Below are positions 1 to 6,123 of a stretch of DNA of 13,861 nt, in pieces (position 1 is the stretch's first letter; every line of letters begins with the position of its first letter). The DNA is from an uncultured Actinomyces sp. GTDB lineage: Bacteria > Actinomycetota > Actinomycetes > Actinomycetales > Actinomycetaceae. The notes under the pieces were generated by a model. That model was given only the letters and a program-made list of their open reading frames with translations, had not been told where the DNA came from and made no database searches. Both the position numbers and the translations under genes were made by a program. The stretch lies in the NCBI GenBank assembly GCA_937926195.1, contig CALEXZ010000076.1, positions 1 to 13,861 of the forward strand, given 5' to 3'.

Positions 1-104
1 TGAGCAAGGAGGAGGTGGCCGCCCACATGGTCAACCTCGCCTGGAACGGCCTGCGGGCCATGCAGCCCCGGCCGGCACTGCGCGGGGACCGGGACAGGGG
101 CTGA
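1..104 (+). CDS. C-terminal end of probable TetR-family regulator (5' partial)
   Basis: The reading frame open from base 3 encodes 33 residues ending at TGA 102-104. The visible piece includes EEVAAHMVNLAWNGLRAM, an amphipathic helix of the type that closes the ligand-binding/dimerisation domain of many actinobacterial TetR/AcrR repressors. The helix-turn-helix lies outside the window, so the family call rests on this short tail alone. It converges on the ABC-F gene, with a hairpin between them. If it is a TetR regulator, its target cannot be judged from here. An alternative is the tail of another all-helical protein. Confidence 0.5.
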   Translation, partial: SKEEVAAHMVNLAWNGLRAMQPRPALRGDRDRG

Positions 105-126
105 GCGGTCCGCCGCTGACGGCCGC

Positions 127-160
127 CCGTCGGGCAGTGGGGACGTTGCGTGCCCGACGG
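127..160. terminator. Bidirectional hairpin terminator between convergent genes
   Basis: A perfect 10-bp stem, CCGTCGGGCA (127-136) against TGCCCGACGG (151-160), encloses a 14-nt loop. It sits 23 bp past the + strand regulator stop and about 50 bp past the ABC-F stop. There is no T tract, which is common for actinobacterial terminators. A weaker 5-bp hairpin (CGTGC/GCACG, 166-180) follows. Confidence 0.6.
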
Positions 161-208
161 CGGGGCGTGCCTGCCGCACGCTCGCCCGCCGCGGGCACGC
201 TGGCGGGG

Positions 209-2098
209 CTACTGCTCGAGGACCTCGGCGGCCTCCAGCCACTCAAGCTCAAGAGCCTCGTGCTCGGCCTCGGCGGTGGCGAGCTCACGACCGAGCTCGG
301 CGAGCTCACCCACACGCGCACGATCCGCGGAGACCACCTCCATGCGGGCGTGAAGACGCTCGACGGCCTGGGCCGCCTTGTCCAGACGTCGCTCGATACG
401 CGCCAGGTTCTTCTTGGCCTCGCGGCGCTCGGCGCCCCCGAGCGCCGTCTCACCGCCGTCGCGGGCGGGTGCGGCGGTCCGCGGCACCGCGGGTGCGTCC
501 ACACGCTGGGCCAGAGCCTCGCGGCGCATCTCCAGGTACTGCTCCACGCCGCCGGGCAGGTCATGCAGGCCGCCGTCGCCGAGCAGGGCGACCTGGTGGT
601 CGGTGACACGCTCCAGCAGGTAGCGGTCGTGGGAGACGACGACGAGGGTGCCGGGGAAAGAGTCGAGGATGTCCTCGACCGCCGCCAGCGTGTCGGTGTC
701 GAGGTCGTTCGTCGGCTCGTCCAGCAGCAGGACGTTCGGCTCGGTCATGAGCAGGCGCAGGAGCTGAAGGCGGCGTCGCTCGCCGCCGGAGACCTCGCCG
801 ACGCGGGTCCAGGCCCGCTGGCGGGTGAAGCCCAGGCGCTCGACGAGCTGGGCGGCGGTGAGCTCCTTGCCACCGACGCTCACGCGCTCACCCACCATGG
901 ACACGGCCTCGACGACACGCATCTGCGCCAGGGCGTCCAGCTCGTGGGTGGACTGTGAGAGGGTCGCGACCTGGACGGTCGTGCCGCGCACCACCCGTCC
1001 CTCGGTGGGCTCCTGGACGCCTTCGAGCAGGCGCAGCAGGGTCGTCTTGCCCGCGCCGTTGACCCCGACGACGCCCACCCGCTCGCCGGGCGCCAGGCGC
1101 CACGTGACCTTGCGCAGGACCTCGCGCTGCCCTCCGCCACCGCCCTCACGCCCGGCGGGCAGGGGGTAGCGGACGGTGACCTCCTCCAGGTCGAGGACCT
1201 TCTTGCCCAGGCGGGCGGTGGCCATCGACATGAGCTCGACCGTGTCACGTGGCGGGGGGACGTCGGCGATGAGCGCCTCGGCGGCGTCGATGCGGAAACG
1301 GGGTTTGGAGGTGCGGGCCGGGGCGCCCCGACGCAGCCAGGCGAGCTCCTTGCGCAGCAGGTTCTGCCGCTTCTCCGCGGCCAGGGTGGCCTGGCGGGCC
1401 CGCTCGGCCCGAGCCAGGACGTAGGCGGCGTACCCGCCGTCGTACGTCTCGACCCTGCCGGGCACCTGCGGGCGGCCGCCGCCCGGGTCGGCACCGGGCA
1501 CGACCTCCCACACGTGCGTGCAGATGGCGTCGAGGAACCAGCGGTCGTGGGTGACGGTGACGAGGGCGCCTGCGGCGGCGCGCCGGGCGGAGAACCGTGC
1601 GTTGAGGTGGCGGGCGAGCCAGTCGACGCCCTCGACGTCAAGGTGGTTGGTGGGCTCGTCGAGGACGACGACCTCGGCGTCGGCGGTGAGGACGGCAGCC
1701 AGGGCCACCCGCCTGCGCTGCCCGCCGGAGAGGGTGGCGACGTCGGCGGCGAGGTCGAGGTCTGACAGCAGCCCGGCGTGGACGTCGCGCACCGCGGGGT
1801 CGGAGGCCCACTCGTGCTCGGGCGCGTCACCGTGGACCGCCTGGGCGACGGTGGTTCCGGCGGTGAGGTCGTCGGCCTGGGTGAGCATGGCGACGCGGGT
1901 GCCACCGGCCCGGGTGACGCGACCGCCGTCGACCTCGCGGGTGCCGGCGAGGGCTGCCAGCAGCGTGGACTTGCCTGCGCCGTTGGGACCCAGGACGCCG
2001 ACGCGGGTGCCGTCCTCGATGCCGAGGGTGACGTCGTCGAGCAGGCGGCGCGAGCCGACGACGATGCTCAGGGACTCCAGGCCGATGAGGTGCGCCAT
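209..2098 (-). CDS. ABC-F family ATPase (Uup/EttA-like, two NBDs plus C-terminal coiled coil)
   Basis: This is a 629-residue soluble ABC-F protein with two nucleotide-binding domains and no membrane segments. NBD1: Walker A GPNGAGKST (37-45), signature LSGGQ (123-127), Walker B VVVLDEPTNHLD (143-154), switch His184. NBD2: Walker A GVNGAGKTT (345-353), signature VSGGE (436-440), Walker B VLLLDEPTNDLD (456-467), His490. The Arg/Lys-rich linker at about 230-300 corresponds to the tRNA-interaction region of ABC-F proteins. Residues about 555-629 form a charged coiled coil like the Uup C-terminal domain. ABC-F proteins act on the ribosome in translation or in ribosome-targeting antibiotic resistance; which applies here cannot be told. 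The ATG shares its A with the ispE stop (TGATG), implying translational coupling. A longer upstream reading of this frame would overlap ispE and is not credible. Confidence 0.93.
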   Translation of the reverse strand: MAHLIGLESLSIVVGSRRLLDDVTLGIEDGTRVGVLGPNGAGKSTLLAALAGTREVDGGRVTRAGGTRVAMLTQADDLTAGTTVAQAVHGDAPEHEWASDPAVRDVHAGLLSDLDLAADVATLSGGQRRRVALAAVLTADAEVVVLDEPTNHLDVEGVDWLARHLNARFSARRAAAGALVTVTHDRWFLDAICTHVWEVVPGADPGGGRPQVPGRVETYDGGYAAYVLARAERARQATLAAEKRQNLLRKELAWLRRGAPARTSKPRFRIDAAEALIADVPPPRDTVELMSMATARLGKKVLDLEEVTVRYPLPAGREGGGGGQREVLRKVTWRLAPGERVGVVGVNGAGKTTLLRLLEGVQEPTEGRVVRGTTVQVATLSQSTHELDALAQMRVVEAVSMVGERVSVGGKELTAAQLVERLGFTRQRAWTRVGEVSGGERRRLQLLRLLMTEPNVLLLDEPTNDLDTDTLAAVEDILDSFPGTLVVVSHDRYLLERVTDHQVALLGDGGLHDLPGGVEQYLEMRREALAQRVDAPAVPRTAAPARDGGETALGGAERREAKKNLARIERRLDKAAQAVERLHARMEVVSADRARVGELAELGRELATAEAEHEALELEWLEAAEVLEQ

Positions 2099-3087
2099 CA
2101 GCCCACCACCCTCGCCCCGGCGACGGGGGCGTCCACACGGACCGCCGAGGCGATGAGCCCACTGGCTCTCAGGGTCCGGGTCACGCGGGCCGCGGTCCCG
2201 GGCTCGGTCACGAGCGCGGCGACGGCGGGGCCGGTTCCGGCGACGAGGGCGCACAGCGCCCCAGCCTGCTGGGCGAGGGCGATGACGTCGGCGAGCGCGG
2301 GTCTGAGTGACAGGACGGTCTCCTGGAGGTCGTTGTGCAGCAGGGGGGCGAGGGCGGTGGCGTCCCCGGCGCGCAGGGCGGCGGTGAGCGCGTCCGGCGC
2401 CTCCCGCACCGGCTCCGCCGCAGGCGGCCGGGCTGCCCCGTCGGCCCTGGTGAGGGCGTCGTGGCGGGCGTAGACCTCGGCGGGCTCCAGCGGCTCGCGG
2501 GGCAGCGCGAGCACCCACTGGTAGGAGCCGCAGGTCATGAGGGGGTTCAGGCAGCGCCTCTGGCCGTGCCCGACGGCGCAGGCCCCGATGAGGGGGAAGC
2601 CGACATCGGTACCCAGGCCCGCCGCGATGCCGAGCAGCTCTGCCTGGCTGAGCCCGGTCCCCCACAGCTGGTTGCAGGCGACGAGGGTCGCGGCCGCCTG
2701 CGCGGAGCCGCCGCCGAGACCGCAGCCTCGGGGCACACGTCGACGCAGGAGGAGGTCGACGCCCTCGGTGACGCCCACGGCGTCGGCGAGGGCGCGTGCG
2801 GCCCGGACGGCGGGGGCGTTGTCGCCCAGCGGCTCCTGGTCCGCGTCCTCGGGAGTGAGGGTGACGGCGCCGTGGGCGTCGGCCGCCTGACGGCGTGCGG
2901 TGACGGCGTTGATGATCCGCACCGCCTGGTAGACCGTGGAGGAGGTCGGCTCGCCGCCGTCTCCCGAGGGGACGCGGGAGACGAACAGGGGCACGCGCCC
3001 GGGCGCCTCGACCCGCACGCTGGTGGCGGAGCCTGAGCGCGGGCGCGGCTGCTCGTCCGCGCTGGGCACTGCCCGCAGGTGGCTCAC
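2098..3087 (-). CDS. ispE: 4-diphosphocytidyl-2-C-methyl-D-erythritol kinase-like GHMP kinase (divergent IspE)
   Basis: A 329-residue GHMP-superfamily protein. IspE phosphorylates CDP-methylerythritol in the cytoplasmic MEP isoprenoid pathway. Evidence: glycine-rich ATP loop GLGGGSAQAAATL (123-135) followed by NQLWG, the family Asp at 161 in GTDVGFPL, HNDLQ (251-255), and a GHMP motif 3 at 283-292 (AGTGPAVAAL), plus the rsmA-ispE-ABC-F order typical of actinobacteria. The motifs are unusual: the N-terminal PAKxNL reads APGRVPLF (28-35), so the conserved Lys is Arg and the Asn is Pro; the downstream DGYH substrate motif is replaced by DGGEPTSS (43-50); and motif 3 has Ala for the first Ser of SGSGP. 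The frame is continuous, so these are not frameshift effects. The start is GTG 3087, with AGGAGA 4 nt upstream, overlapping the rsmA stop by 4 bp. Family is firm; substrate is less so. Confidence 0.85.
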   Translation of the reverse strand: MSHLRAVPSADEQPRPRSGSATSVRVEAPGRVPLFVSRVPSGDGGEPTSSTVYQAVRIINAVTARRQAADAHGAVTLTPEDADQEPLGDNAPAVRAARALADAVGVTEGVDLLLRRRVPRGCGLGGGSAQAAATLVACNQLWGTGLSQAELLGIAAGLGTDVGFPLIGACAVGHGQRRCLNPLMTCGSYQWVLALPREPLEPAEVYARHDALTRADGAARPPAAEPVREAPDALTAALRAGDATALAPLLHNDLQETVLSLRPALADVIALAQQAGALCALVAGTGPAVAALVTEPGTAARVTRTLRASGLIASAVRVDAPVAGARVVG

Positions 3088-4097
3088 AGCGTCTCCTGGC
3101 CGGACGGGGCTCCACTGCCCGTGCGGCCGGTCCCGGTGGCCTGCGGCCGGGCGGTCTCAGCTCCTGCTGTCAGGGCCCCGCTGCGGACCAGCTGCTCGGC
3201 GAGCGCGGCGAAGTCAGTGACGTCGAGGGTCTCTCCGCGGCGCGCGGGGTCGATGCCCGCAGCCCGCAGGGCCTCCTCCGCGGCCTGCGGGCCGCCGGCG
3301 AGCGTGGACAGGGCCTTGCGCAGCGTCTTGCGCCGCTGGGCGAAGGCGGCGTCCACGACGGCGAAGACGGCCTCGCGCCCGGCGCTGGTGGCCGGGGGCT
3401 CGCGGCGGGTGAGCTCGACAAGAGCCGAGTCCACGTGCGGCACGGGCCAGAAGACGGTGCGTCCGATGGTCAGGGTCCGACGCGCCTGGGCGTACCAGGC
3501 GGCCTTGACGCTGGGTACGCCGTAGGTCCTCGATCCGGGCGGTGCGGCGAGGCGGTCGGCGACCTCGGCCTGGACCATGACGGTGACGCTCTCCAGGGAC
3601 GGAAGAGCGCCCAGGAGCGTGAGCAGGACGGGGACGGCGACGTTGTAGGGCAGGTTGGCGACGAGCCTGGTGGGCGGGACCTCGCCCTCGCCAAGCCCCA
3701 GCGCGGCCGGACCGTCGATGCTCAGGGCGTCCGCCGCCACGACGCGCAGGCGCCCGGCCGCCTCGGGCATCCGGGCGGCGACGGTGACGGGCAGCGCCCG
3801 CGCCAGCGCAGGGTCGATCTCGACGGCGACGACACTCGCCCCGGCCTCCAGGATCGCCAGGGTGAGGGAGCCCAGGCCGGGGCCGACCTCAAGGACGCTC
3901 TCCCCCTCGCGCACCCCGGCCGCACGCACGATCCGACGCACGGTTCCGGCGTCGTGGACGAAGTTCTGGCCCAGGGTCTTCGTGGGGCGGATGCCCAAGG
4001 CCTCGGCGAGTCCACGCACGTCCTGGATCCCAAGCAGACCGGTGGGCTGCACGAGCGCGCCGGAGCTGTCTGGGGCGATGACGGAGGGGTGCGGCAT
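3084..4097 (-). CDS. rsmA: 16S rRNA (adenine1518-N6/adenine1519-N6)-dimethyltransferase
   Basis: A 337-residue KsgA/RsmA enzyme, which uses S-adenosylmethionine to dimethylate two adjacent adenines near the 3' end of 16S rRNA late in 30S assembly. Visible motifs: TLGQNFVHD (41-49), the SAM-binding loop LEVGPGLGSLTL (69-80), the acidic ribose-binding VAVEID (90-95), catalytic motif IV NLPYNV (148-153), VMVQAEVADRL (173-183), and the C-terminal FAQRRKTLRKAL (252-263). About 30 residues of Gly/Thr/Ala-rich tail follow the conserved domain. The ATG at 4097 has no good Shine-Dalgarno, but TACGCT lies 6 nt upstream, fitting a leaderless start. The gene heads the coupled rsmA-ispE-ABC-F unit. Loss of KsgA is a known route to kasugamycin resistance in other bacteria. 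Confidence 0.95.
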   Translation of the reverse strand: MPHPSVIAPDSSGALVQPTGLLGIQDVRGLAEALGIRPTKTLGQNFVHDAGTVRRIVRAAGVREGESVLEVGPGLGSLTLAILEAGASVVAVEIDPALARALPVTVAARMPEAAGRLRVVAADALSIDGPAALGLGEGEVPPTRLVANLPYNVAVPVLLTLLGALPSLESVTVMVQAEVADRLAAPPGSRTYGVPSVKAAWYAQARRTLTIGRTVFWPVPHVDSALVELTRREPPATSAGREAVFAVVDAAFAQRRKTLRKALSTLAGGPQAAEEALRAAGIDPARRGETLDVTDFAALAEQLVRSGALTAGAETARPQATGTGRTGSGAPSGQETL

Positions 4098-4103
4098 GGG
4101 CTC

Positions 4104-4109
4104 AGCGTA
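4104..4109 (-). promoter_or_regulatory. Predicted -10 box for leaderless rsmA transcript
   Basis: TACGCT (TANNNT class) is followed by 6 nt and then the rsmA ATG, placing the expected transcription start on or next to the A of ATG. No convincing -35 was found. The hairpin at 4155-4195 just upstream supports a separate promoter here. Confidence 0.5.
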
Positions 4110-4154
4110 ACGGGAGCCTCCGGCGTCATCATCACCGCGAGCCGGGGCCGACGA

Positions 4155-4195
4155 CACGGGTGCCCGCCCCCTCAGGAGGAGGGCGGGCACCCGTG
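4155..4195. terminator. Strong hairpin terminator downstream of rpfB-like gene
   Basis: A perfect 15-bp stem, CACGGGTGCCCGCCC (4155-4169) against its exact complement at 4181-4195, encloses an 11-nt loop. It starts 12 bp past the Rpf gene stop. It lacks a T tract. It should reduce read-through from the cell-wall genes into rsmA. Confidence 0.75.
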
Positions 4196-4206
4196 GACGC
4201 GGCGTG

Positions 4207-5031
4207 TCAGAGCAGGCCGAGCTTGGCTGCGCAGCCGGGCCACTGGCCCCAGCCTGAGCGCGCCTGCAGCTGCTGGGCCATGGCCAGCTGGGTCTCGTAG
4301 CTGTGCTCGTGGGGGTAGCCGGTGCCTCCCATGGCCTGCCAGGTGGGCAGCGTGAACTGGAAGGCGCCGTAGAAGCCGTTGCCGGTGTTGATGTGGGGGT
4401 TGCCGCCGGACTCGCACTGGGCCAGGCTCGCCCACACCGAGCCGTCGGCGACGATGCTTGAGCCGCCGGAGGCCGAGCCGCCGGGGGCGGAGGAGGTGCT
4501 GGCGGTGCCGACGAGGACCACCTCGTCGACGCGCGGGGTGACGACGACGCTGGAGACGGGCTCACGCGAGATCTCGACGCCGCCCTCGGTGACGACCTGG
4601 TAGGTGGTGCGCACGACGCCGTCGACACCGGCAGTCTGGACCTCGGTGGTGCCTTCGGGGAGGGTGGCGGACTGCTGCTCGACCGTGCTGTGGGGGTCGG
4701 CGACGTCCTCGGTGACCGTCTCGATGACGACCTGCGTGGTGCTGACATCGACGGCCGGGGCGGTGGCACCGGCGTCCGCCTCGCCGACGAGGGCACCGAT
4801 CCGCGCCTGCGCCTCTGTGAGCGGGTTCATGCCGGGCCCCGTCCCCAGGACGGCCGCGTAGGCACCGCCGGAGACGAGGAGGGCGACGCCCGCGGCGGCG
4901 GCACCGGACCTCATGAGGGGACTCAGGCGCGGCCTCGCACCCTGGCGGGCGCGGAACACGCTGGATCCTGCTCCGCCAGGCAGGTGACGCAAGGTCCTGA
5001 GAGCGTTGTCCTGGGGCTGGTGCCGTGTCAC
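4207..5031 (-). CDS. rpfB: RpfB-like resuscitation-promoting factor (membrane anchor, G5 domain, Rpf domain)
   Basis: A 274-residue exported muralytic enzyme. Order: basic cytoplasmic N-terminus (1-42), one hydrophobic anchor or uncleaved signal (about 43-62), G5 domain (about 98-176, ending EVVLVGT), short Ser/Gly linker (177-195), C-terminal Rpf domain (197-274). The Rpf domain carries the family glutamate E207 in AQCESGGN, then NTGNGFYGAFQF, and Cys206 and Cys267 for the family disulfide. Rpf proteins cleave peptidoglycan glycan strands and stimulate growth or exit from dormancy. The DUF348 repeats of mycobacterial RpfB are not seen. I chose GTG 5031, preceded by AGAAGGA at a 7-nt spacing; a longer frame would start at a TTG inside the predicted -35 box. 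It lies before rsmA as in M. tuberculosis and after a paralogous G5 gene. Confidence 0.9.
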   Translation of the reverse strand: MTRHQPQDNALRTLRHLPGGAGSSVFRARQGARPRLSPLMRSGAAAAGVALLVSGGAYAAVLGTGPGMNPLTEAQARIGALVGEADAGATAPAVDVSTTQVVIETVTEDVADPHSTVEQQSATLPEGTTEVQTAGVDGVVRTTYQVVTEGGVEISREPVSSVVVTPRVDEVVLVGTASTSSAPGGSASGGSSIVADGSVWASLAQCESGGNPHINTGNGFYGAFQFTLPTWQAMGGTGYPHEHSYETQLAMAQQLQARSGWGQWPGCAAKLGLL

Positions 5032-5038
5032 TGAGTCA

Positions 5039-5045
5039 TCCTTCT
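5039..5045 (-). promoter_or_regulatory. Ribosome binding site fixing the rpfB GTG start
   Basis: AGAAGGA lies 7 nt before GTG 5031. A nearby ATG (5039-5037) opens only a three-codon frame (ATG ACT CAG TGA) whose stop overlaps the GTG, so GTG is the sensible start. Confidence 0.7.
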
Positions 5046-5058
5046 GTCGGCTGGAACC

Positions 5059-5088
5059 AACGTAACGGAGCCTCAGCGGGGCCAGCAA
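5059..5088 (-). promoter_or_regulatory. Predicted housekeeping promoter of rpfB-like gene
   Basis: A -35-like TTGCTG (5088-5083) and a -10-like TACGTT (5064-5059) are separated by 18 bp, predicting a start near 5052 and a ~20-nt leader. The upstream G5 gene promoter has the same spacing (TTGCAC, 18 bp, TAGCGT). Confidence 0.5.
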
Positions 5089-5099
5089 TGGGACAGGTC

Positions 5100-5115
5100 A
5101 CGTCCTGGTGGACGT
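5100..5115. terminator. Weak hairpin at the 3' end of the upstream G5 gene
   Basis: ACGTCC and GGACGT pair across a 4-nt TGGT loop, touching the last base of the upstream gene's stop codon. A 6-bp stem without a T tract is weak; it may attenuate or do nothing, so read-through into rpfB is likely. Confidence 0.25.
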
Positions 5116-6032
5116 CAGTACCAGCCGACGGAGTTGGAGTGAGCCCATGCGGCGCACGGGGAGCCGTAACGGCCCTGGATGTAGCCCAGCCCCCACGTGA
5201 TCTGGGTCGCCGGGTTGGTGGCCCAGTCCGCGGCGACCGACCCCATCTTGGAACCCGGAAGGGCCTGGGGGATGCCGTACGCGCCGGAGGAGGGGTTCTG
5301 AGCCTGGTAGTTCCAGCCGGACTCGCGCTGCCACAGGCTCACCAGGCAGCTGAACTCGCTGTCGTTCCACCCGTAGGAGGACATCATCGACTGGGCGATG
5401 GCCTGCGCCGCGGCCGCTGAGGTGCCACCGGGGGCGACAGGGGCCGGCGTGGGTGACGGGGCCGAGGACTGCGCCCCCGTGCCGACGAGGACGACCTCCT
5501 CCACGGCAGCGGTGACGACAACGCTGGAGACGATCTCTCGCGAGACCTCGACGCCGTTCTCGGTGACGACGTGGTAGGTGACGCGCACGAGGCCGTCAGC
5601 TCCTGCCGTCTGCACCTGGGTCTCGCCTGCCGGCAGGGTGTCGGTCGGCTGCTCGACCCTCGTGTGCGCCTGCACCTGGTCCTCGGTGACGGTGGTGATG
5701 GTCGCGTCCCCGCCCTCGACCGCCAGTCCCGTGGTCTGGCCGTTCACACCGGCGGAGCCGATGGCCTGCAGACGCACCTGGGTCTCGGTCAGGGGGCGCA
5801 CGTCCTGGCTGCCTGCCTCGACGGCGGCGTAGGCACCACCGGAGATGGCCAGGGCGAGCGTGGCAGCGGCTCCGGAGGCGCGCAGCATAGCGGGCGAGGT
5901 GCGCAGGCGAGTGCTCTCGGCCCGGTGCACGGGCGATCCGGCGTCGTTGCGGCGCTTCAGGCCACGGCGAGCAAGCGTCCCGAGCTCTGCGAGCGTCGTG
6001 CTGGTGGAGCTGCTGTCGGAGTGTCGACCCAC
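5115..6032 (-). CDS. G5-domain protein with C-terminal lysozyme-like (transglycosylase-type) domain
   Basis: A 305-residue exported protein. Order: basic Ser/Arg-rich N-terminus (1-48), one hydrophobic anchor (about 52-71, ending ISGGAYAAV), G5 domain (about 108-186, ending EVVLVGT), Ala/Pro/Ser linker (187-205), and a C-terminal domain (about 206-305) with the probable catalytic glutamate E237 in SLWQRESGWN, then NPSSGAYGIPQALPGSKM, NPATQITWGLGYI and a closing SVGWY. Cys229 and Cys293 could form a disulfide. This C-terminal type is widespread in actinobacterial secreted proteins and is expected to cleave peptidoglycan. The anchor and G5 portions are clearly paralogous to the adjacent Rpf protein; the catalytic domain is not. 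Start GTG 6032 has AGGAT upstream. Being next to rpfB suggests a joint role in wall remodelling (inference). Confidence 0.88.
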   Translation of the reverse strand: MGRHSDSSSTSTTLAELGTLARRGLKRRNDAGSPVHRAESTRLRTSPAMLRASGAAATLALAISGGAYAAVEAGSQDVRPLTETQVRLQAIGSAGVNGQTTGLAVEGGDATITTVTEDQVQAHTRVEQPTDTLPAGETQVQTAGADGLVRVTYHVVTENGVEVSREIVSSVVVTAAVEEVVLVGTGAQSSAPSPTPAPVAPGGTSAAAAQAIAQSMMSSYGWNDSEFSCLVSLWQRESGWNYQAQNPSSGAYGIPQALPGSKMGSVAADWATNPATQITWGLGYIQGRYGSPCAAWAHSNSVGWY

Positions 6033-6053
6033 GTTAGATAATCCTCACTGTCG

Positions 6054-6066
6054 GCAAGCTGCTTGC
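6054..6066. promoter_or_regulatory. Perfect palindrome at the predicted transcription start (operator-like)
   Basis: GCAAGC-T-GCTTGC is a 6-1-6 inverted repeat just downstream of the predicted -10 of the G5/lysozyme-like gene and centred on the predicted start point (about 6060-6061). GTC/GAC flanks extend it with one bulged base. It may be an operator or a small leader hairpin. It is not repeated in front of rpfB. Confidence 0.35.
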
Positions 6067-6067
6067 G

Positions 6068-6097
6068 ACGCTAGCCGAGGCACACGAGGCTGTGCAA
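6068..6097 (-). promoter_or_regulatory. Predicted housekeeping promoter of the G5/lysozyme-like gene
   Basis: TTGCAC (6097-6092), an 18-bp spacer and TAGCGT (6073-6068). The predicted start near 6061 gives a ~29-nt leader containing AGGAT before GTG 6032. It lies in the 91-bp gap after tatD. Confidence 0.5.
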
Positions 6098-6123
6098 TGC
6101 GTCTGGTCACACCACCGATGTGA

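Noticed and set aside
137..958. 273-codon + strand frame opposite the ABC-F gene
   Set aside because: Shadow of the ABC-F coding sequence; no ribosome site or family features, and it begins inside the terminator hairpin.
2098..3087. Frameshift or pseudogene explanation for the odd IspE motifs
   Set aside because: I retranslated the N-terminal region; the frame is continuous, the flanking conserved parts stay in frame, and the overlaps with both neighbours are intact.
2099..3115. N-terminal extension of the ABC-F frame up to 3115 (968 residues in total)
   Set aside because: The extra part overlaps ispE on the same strand in another frame, is Arg/Pro-rich and has no family motifs; the ABC-F family begins at MAHLIG, coupled to the ispE stop.
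4098..4796. Extension of the rsmA frame up to 4796 (570 residues in total)
   Set aside because: It overlaps the Rpf and G5 coding region in another frame, and its Ser/Pro/Arg composition is that of a GC-rich shadow frame.
5032..6123. c-di-AMP (ydaO-type) riboswitch, known upstream of some actinobacterial rpf genes
   Set aside because: The gaps are only 83 and 91 bp and contain ordinary promoters with short leaders; there is no room for this riboswitch and no matching core was seen.
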